Assembly: GCA_028274465.1 (NCBI GenBank)
Contig: CM051455.1
Span: 68,678,985-68,742,984, forward strand
Reading direction: 5' to 3'
Length of the DNA: 64,000 nt
Origin: Plantago ovata
Taxonomy: Eukaryota > Streptophyta > Magnoliopsida > Lamiales > Plantaginaceae
The notes under the pieces: generated by a model
What the model was told of the DNA's origin: nothing
The model's input: only the letters and a program-made list of their open reading frames with translations
Database searches by the model: none
Position numbers and translations under genes: made by a program
Shown: piece after piece, positions 58,801 through 64,000 of the stretch
Layout of the letters: every line of letters starts with the position of its first letter
How positions within the stretch are numbered: position 1 is the first letter of the stretch

Positions 58801-60014
58801 TTCCTTTGGAGCTCGTTGAAGAAATAATTACTATTCATTTACCTTCTTCAAATTATGAGGATAAAATTAGATGGAAAGGTACTAGTACAGGTGTATTTAC
58901 TGTTAAAATTGCTTACCAAGCCCTCACTCCTGTTCAGCTTCCTCACTTACCATGGAATAGACTCTGGAGTTTAAATATGTTACCTAGAATCAAGTTCTTT
59001 TTATGGCTTGCTTTGCATGACAAATTACCTGTGTCTTATAAACTTTGGAAACAAAATATTATTCAAAGTCCTACTTGTTCCCTTTGTGGACAGGAGGAAG
59101 AAACTTTAAATCATCTCCTTTTTTCTTGTTTGTCCTTTAAAGAGTTTAGAAACATTGTTAATATACAGGATGATTGCTCTTTGATTCATTTAGTCTTTCA
59201 CATGGAAATAAACTCCCCAAATCAATTGATTTTCTTAAATGCTTTTTGGGTTATGTGAAATGCCAGAAACGCAAAATTTTTTAAAAATACATAAATCTCT
59301 CTTTTCCTGCTAAGAAAAGATCTTGTAGACTTGTCCAAAGATACCTTTGCACTACAAGGAGGTAAAAAAGTCCAGAGCTCAATGAAGTTACAGGTACCAT
59401 GCAAGTGGCAGAAACCTCCTCAAGGGTGTGTTGCAGTGAATACGGATGGTTCGACTATTCAGGAGTTCGGCCATGCAGGAATTGGAGTAATATTATGAGA
59501 TCATGAGGGGAAACTTTTACATGCCTTGTCAGCTTATATAGGAAAATCTACTAATAATTTGGCTGAACTATATGCTATAAAAATTGCGCTTTTGATGTGT
59601 CGAGATTTTCATTATTCGAATGTGATATTACAGACAGACTCCAAGTATGCTTATGATTGTATTTGCAGGGGGAAACTTCCGGCATGGCAACACAGAACAA
59701 TGATCCAGGAAATTAAGAAGTTGCAAGAAGGAAAGCAAGTGGAAGTGGTTTTTGTCTATCGGGAGGGAAATGGCATAGCAGACATACTAGCAAAACAAGG
59801 GAGTTATTCTCGATCCAGAAAATGGCAACCCCTTTTTCAAAGTTTGGAGGTTGCACCAAATAGATCACTAATGAATGTAGGAACTATGTTAGAACCTTAT
59901 ATGTATCACGAGGGGCAATTTCCCGTTTGGTTATCTGAGCTACTGCAAGCTGATCTACTAGAAACTAAGTTGCGAACGGTTACGCAATGTATGAACAATG
60001 ATGTAATCGTTTAA
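55850..60014 (+). pseudogene. LINE ORF2: endonuclease, reverse transcriptase, zinc finger, RNase H
   Basis: The endonuclease (55850-56570) has I-W-N-V-R-G-V-G, C-G-D-F-N-S and the closing S-D-H motif, so its catalytic residues are visible. A one-base loss near 57210 breaks the A-P-G-P-D-G motif and a TAG follows near 57247. Another shift lies near 57495. Reverse transcriptase keeps L-D-V-E-K-A-Y-D, R-G-I-R-Q-G-D-P-L-S-P and catalytic F-A-D-D near 57920. Further shifts lie near 58015 and 58390. The zf-RVT domain (58930-59130) has C-S-L-C-G and H-L-L-F-x-C. RNase H (59430-59810) has N-T-D-G-S, the A-E-L-Y-A motif and T-D-S, with a TGA near 59498. The original element was of the RNase H-bearing plant L1 type. 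Confidence 0.92.
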
Positions 60015-60045
60015 TGTGTTAGTTAATAAAATGCCTTTGTTCCCT

Positions 60046-60056
60046 AAAAAAAAAAA
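60046..60056 (+). other. LINE poly(A) tail
   Basis: An adenine run directly before the right target duplication, as expected for target-primed insertion. Confidence 0.9.
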
Positions 60057-60071
60057 ACGTCAATATTAATA

Positions 60072-61219
60072 ATGTTTTTGTCTAAATTACATATCCCATG
60101 TGTGAACAACTTTATGTGTGAAATGCAATGTATTTTCAGCTTATATATGTATTGGATGTCTAGATATGGCAGGCTATCGTTAGGGCAGTCAAACCAACTC
60201 GCATACAAGCCCGATAAAAAAAAAGTAAATAAAAGAAAAAGTAAACCTTGAGGTATTTTATTTAATTAAATTTATTTGACCATGATTAATCTTTTAAACA
60301 AGATTTGATCATCAACATATTAAGCCATTCTTCGGTGGGACACGCCTATATACTGTGCAACAAAATGCGCACCATGGAAAAAAAAATCTTCCCATGGAAA
60401 TCCATGCATTTCCCCACACAGTTGAAGTTACTCGGTTCAGTCGTAACACTACAACTACAACTCATCAACAACGTAACATTGACATGACCACAAAGCATTG
60501 TATTAACGCAAAACTACAACTCATCGTGTTTTTCTTCATCGTTTGTGTAATTGTATTGAACAATTAGTAATCCTCTTGCGTCCAATTGTTTCTATAAATT
60601 CTTTGAATGGTAAGATATGGACGAGACTCATATTTTTATAGGGTAATAGGAAAGTACCAAATGTTTTATTATATTCATGTACTAATATTTTATTTTAAGT
60701 ACTTTGGTCAAGATTATTAAGTTCATCCTAGCCACCTTTAAAATTACAAAGGGAAATTGCATAAAGATTAAGTGCACACTTCTTTAAGATTGATTACTTT
60801 AAAAAACTATAAAATATTAAAGTAATATTGAGTATTTATTTAATTATATTTAGTTTCTTGAGATAAAAGCATCTATTACTATTTAATGAAATGATATTAG
60901 TAAACAGATTATTTTACCAATTAATGATCAAAGAAATTGGACCTATTTATCATTATCAAGTGAATTACATTACAAAATATTTTACAATTCAGTTCTATTA
61001 GTTACGATTTAGTCTTAATTTTAAATTGATTGGTAAAAAAAAAAAGTATCCGGGTACTAAAATACAACTACCATGTACTAAAATTAATGAGATACTAAGT
61101 GTGAGGTACTAAAATTTAAATGCATGGATACTAAAATTTGGGGATACTAAAATGTTGGGTACTTAAATATAAGTTTTACCTACTATGATTAGACGGGTAC
61201 TAAAATTCAAATACCAATA
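60072..61219. other. Displaced 3' flank of the peptide gene and intergenic DNA
   Basis: Sequence from 60072 was the immediate 3' flank of the peptide gene before the LINE arrived and may hold its original polyadenylation region. From about 61045 to 61219 the phrase TACTAAAATT recurs eight or more times as a degenerate short repeat. No gene was seen. Confidence 0.6.
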
Positions 61220-61228
61220 CTAAAACTA

Positions 61229-62013
61229 GGGTAAATATCATATGATACCCCTCTTGGGACACCACTTTACATATACAACCCTCTTAGTCCAAGAATTACA
61301 TCCAGGTCCACGGGTCCATTTTTTTGTTGACCAAGCAATAAGTCACTATTCATTGCTTGATAACCAAACACAACCTTAACTCCTTTTCATTTCTTTTTTA
61401 TTTTTCTATTTCATGTTTTTTTTTCTTTTGTTCATCTTCTTCTTCATCTCCAGTCTTCTTCTCCAATATATGGTACCAGAATAATTCTGCAACAGCTCCG
61501 GGGTCGGAGCTATTAACAGCTCCAAAACGGAGCTGTAAATAGCTCCGATTCGGGGCTGTTGAACAGCCCCAAATTGGAGCCGTTACATCCCCGATCTGGG
61601 GCTGTAAGGCTCCAAATCGGAGCTATTTATAGCTTCGATTTGGGGCTGCTTAAACAGCCCCAAATCGGAGTTATTTACGGCTCCGATCTGGAGTTGTAGA
61701 TAGGAGTTGTTACTGTTTTTTTCTTTTTTTTTTTTTTTAGTTTTTAATAATTATCTATTACATTTAACACCTAAAAATTCAAATTAATTTACATCAAGGT
61801 CCACACCTGCTTAAGTTGTTTGGTCAACCAATAAATCCGATAATTGACCAAGGGCAAAATAGTACTTTCAATAAATTAGTTCGTGAAAAGTCAAGGTCGT
61901 GGATTTAGATGTAATTAATTTCATCTAGTAATGACAGTGGATGTAATCTTCGGACTAAGAGGGGGCTAAATGTAATTAAAAACACTAAGAGGGGTATCAT
62001 ATGCAATTGACCC
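61229..62013. mobile_element. Mutator-like non-autonomous element 1
   Basis: A 9-bp target duplication CTAAAACTA (61220-61228 and 62014-62022) flanks a 785-bp block. Its imperfect terminal inverted repeats of about 80 bp share CATATGATACCCCTCTT and CCTCTTAGTCC. A 9-bp duplication with long inverted repeats is the mark of Mutator-like elements. The interior has an AGCTCC palindrome array and no transposase. Confidence 0.85.
61490..61700. repeat. AGCTCC/GGAGCT palindrome array in element 1
   Basis: About a dozen alternating copies of CAGCTCC or CAGCCCC and GGAGCTG or GGGGCTG with short A/T-rich spacers such as GATTTGG; neighbouring copies can pair. Confidence 0.85.
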
Positions 62014-62383
62014 CTAAAACTAATGAGACTAATAAATGAATAAATTATGATAGTATTTAAATGGTAAAGTGTAAAATCAAATATGAATAAATTGGTAGGT
62101 CGCCCAGTAGTAAACAAGGGTTCTTCACCCTCATATCAAACTTAACAGATGGATGTCGTTGCATGGGGAGTAATTCTTCAGGAATTGTCATTCCTAGTAT
62201 TTTCGCTTGTAATTATCCTATCACCCTCATACATTGTCCCAAATAGGCAAATACGCAAGATTCACCGTTTTATACACATTTTGAGCCGTGTTTTTTTGTC
62301 CCTTAATATTAATCTATTACACATTTGTCTAATTATTTTACAAGTTTTAAAATTGCCCCAATTAAAATTGTAAATTAAAATGA

Positions 62384-63371
62384 GGGTAATTTACATACAG
62401 TACCCCTCTTAGTTTTTTTTATTACAGATTTATCCCTCTTAGTTCAACAATTACATGTAGCACAGAGTTTGACAAAAACAATTACATATAGCACCACGAC
62501 CTTGACTTTTTGCGAATTAAGAGCTGGAAATGACATAAATAGCCCTGCCGGAATTTCTGATTTTGGCTTGAAACAAACAACTCAAATTTGTTTTATTTAC
62601 ACATTTGCCTCCAAATTATTTTATTCTGCAAATTGACTTTAATATATTTCAAATTAACCACATAAATTATATAAATTTCAAAATAAACTAATATTTATTA
62701 TAAAATAACCCCAAATTTAAGGTTTTGTTTCAAAACAACACAAATACTAAAAAAAAAAAAAAAAGAAATAAAAAAAGTTAACAGCTCCGGTCTGGAGCTA
62801 CCGGAACTGTAGCTTCGGCAGCTCCCTGCCGGAGCTGTAAACAGCTCCGATTTCGGAGCTGTAACAGCTCCGAAATCGGAGCTGGTAAAGCTCCGATTTG
62901 GGAGCTGTTACAGCTCCCAAATCGGAGCTGTTACAGCTCCGATTTGGGAGCTTTTTACAGCTCCGGAGCTCTCCGAAATGGGAGCTTTACAGCTCCCAAA
63001 TCGGAGCTTTTTACAGCTCCCAAATCGGAGCTGTAAAGCTCCGATTTTGGGGCTTTTTACAGCTCCCAAATCGGAGCTTAAAGCTCCGATTGGGAGCTGA
63101 TTGGCCGGAATTGTAGCAGTTCTCCGGTACCGGAACTGTAAACAAGTTAAGGAGGAAGAAGGAGGAGAAAAAAAATTAAAAGAAAATGAAAAATGGTAAG
63201 AAAAAAAAAAGAAGAAATTGCCTAAGGGCTTGTTTGGACGGAGAAATAACGAAATTGAATAGCGATCAAGTCAACTAAAATCCGGTCAGTGGTGCCAAAT
63301 GTAATTGTTGAACTAAGGGGGAAAGTTTTGTGACTTGATGCAGCAAGGAGGTGGCTAGAAGTAATTTTCCC
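62384..63371. mobile_element. Mutator-like non-autonomous element 2, same family
   Basis: A 9-bp target duplication TTAAAATGA (62375-62383 and 63372-63380) flanks a 988-bp block. Its terminal inverted repeats share GGGTAATTTAC-like ends and TTAGTTCAACAATTACAT. The interior again has the AGCTCC palindrome array and no transposase. It is clearly related to element 1, from which it is separated by only 361 bp. Confidence 0.87.
62777..63140. repeat. AGCTCC/GGAGCT palindrome array in element 2
   Basis: More than 20 copies of CAGCTCC, GGAGCTG and AAGCTCC in alternation, with spacers GATTTGG, AAATC, GTTA and TTTTA; several perfect inverted repeats such as CAGCTCCGATTTCGGAGCTG. Confidence 0.88.
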
Positions 63372-63380
63372 TTAAAATGA

Positions 63381-63756
63381 CCTTAAATTTTCAAAATTAC
63401 CCCAAATTATCCCGCCATACAATATATATAAAATTTACTTTTGGTTTTAAATTGAAAATTTTTAATTGCAAGGGTCTGTGTTTTTCGTATAAATAGAACT
63501 GAACAAAATTTAAATGAACTGAACTGAATGGAGTTGAACATAACTGAACGAATCTTAACAGAATCAATCTAATTGAGTTCAACTTAATTGAAGAAATTAT
63601 TTTGTAATGATTAATAACCATTATAATGATAATATAATAATGATAACCATCATAATATAATTCTTATAATAATAATTATCATTATTGTTCTTATTATTCT
63701 TATATTAATTAAATAATTTCATCTCTTATATATGTTCTATTCGAGTTCATTAAGTT
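63381..63756. other. AT-rich intergenic segment
   Basis: No gene; repeated AACTGAAC/TGAACT and ATAATAAT phrases only. The last five bases (AAGTT) may be the target duplication of the following LTR. Confidence 0.6.
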
Positions 63757-64000
63757 TGTTAGGAAACTTGTAATTTTGATGAGCAATCAACCATGCTAAA
63801 TTAAGGAAAGTCCACTAACTAGTACTCCTACTCTTAAGGTCCATAGGAAATTAGAATTTTAAAGGACATTGTAAAAGAGGAACGTTTGATGAAGACTTAG
63901 AGTAGGTGCTAGATAGGTGTTTTAACCGCTTATGATGTATCTTGTTTTCTGAAAAGAAAAACAACCTATTGAAGCATTTGGTGATGATGTATTTTAATTT
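63757..64000 (+). repeat. Start of another copy of the copia LTR
   Basis: TGTTAGGAAACTTGTAATTT and the following 240 bp match the copia LTR at 17881 with a few percent divergence and small indels. It runs off the window, so it cannot be told whether it is a solo LTR or the left end of a full element. Confidence 0.88.

Larger units (their letters stand above)
52038..60056 (+). mobile_element. L1-type LINE with RNase H domain, full length but defective
   Basis: An 8.0-kb insertion is flanked by a 15-bp target duplication, ACGTCAATATTAATA (52023-52037 and 60057-60071), and ends in a poly(A) run (60046-60056). It codes for an ORF1 with DUF4283 and a zinc knuckle, then ORF2 with endonuclease, reverse transcriptase, zf-RVT and RNase H. 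The duplication includes the last codons and stop of the peptide gene. Several frameshifts and stops disable ORF2. Confidence 0.95.

Noticed and set aside
63757..64000. Reading the terminal copia LTR as the 5' LTR of the nested copia element
   Set aside because: It is on the same strand but downstream, and the nested element's own 3' LTR ends at 19449; it is another copy.

Overview
This window comes from a plant nuclear genome, almost certainly a eudicot. It holds chromoviral Ty3/gypsy, Ty1/copia, En/Spm (CACTA), L1 and Mutator-like elements and a remnant resembling plant GAMETE EXPRESSED 1 (GEX1). The one host gene that looks intact encodes a secreted cystine-knot peptide. Its six-Cys modules recall peptides of Caryophyllales such as Mirabilis and Phytolacca, but that placement is inference only. 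Nearly everything else is transposable element (TE) sequence. No rRNA, tRNA, CRISPR or bacterial-type feature was seen.

Left half (1-24919) is one nest of insertions, oldest to youngest. A CACTA element (CACTA-A, right end 24919) was hit by a large non-autonomous LTR element (LARD-2, 3' LTR ending at 23066). LARD-2 was hit by a copia element with an extra ORF downstream of pol (3' LTR 17881-19449). The copia element was then hit twice: by a complete but dead chromovirus (46-5498, target duplication CTATG) and by a second LARD (LARD-1, 8372-12387, target duplication AAGTT). The left parts of CACTA-A, LARD-2 and copia lie outside the window.

Middle (24920-40282): a 1.2-kb segment is present twice (25219-26416 and 32491-33648) on either side of a CACTA derivative (CACTA-B) that carries a LARD solo LTR (29157-30561). 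The right copy runs into a decayed GEX1-like gene on the minus strand (33518-34965). A PIF/Harbinger-like non-autonomous element (35410-36329) and AT-rich intergenic DNA follow.

Right half (40283-64000): a complete CACTA element (CACTA-C, 40286-47796) carries tnp2 and Ptta/En/Spm-type genes, both on the minus strand. After it come degenerate repeats and then the peptide gene (51377-52035) with its own TATA box and intron. An 8-kb L1 LINE (52038-60056) inserted two bases after that gene's stop codon. Two related Mutator-like elements (61229-62013 and 62384-63371) follow, each with a 9-bp target duplication, and the window ends inside another copia LTR (63757 onward).

The recurring oddity is that several unrelated elements carry arrays of short inverted repeats whose stems change in a compensated way while the centre stays constant. 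They occur behind copia pol, in one intron of the CACTA accessory gene, in the LTR and internal region of both LARDs, and inside the Mutator-like elements. Both LARD insertions into CACTA elements fall in this intronic hairpin array.
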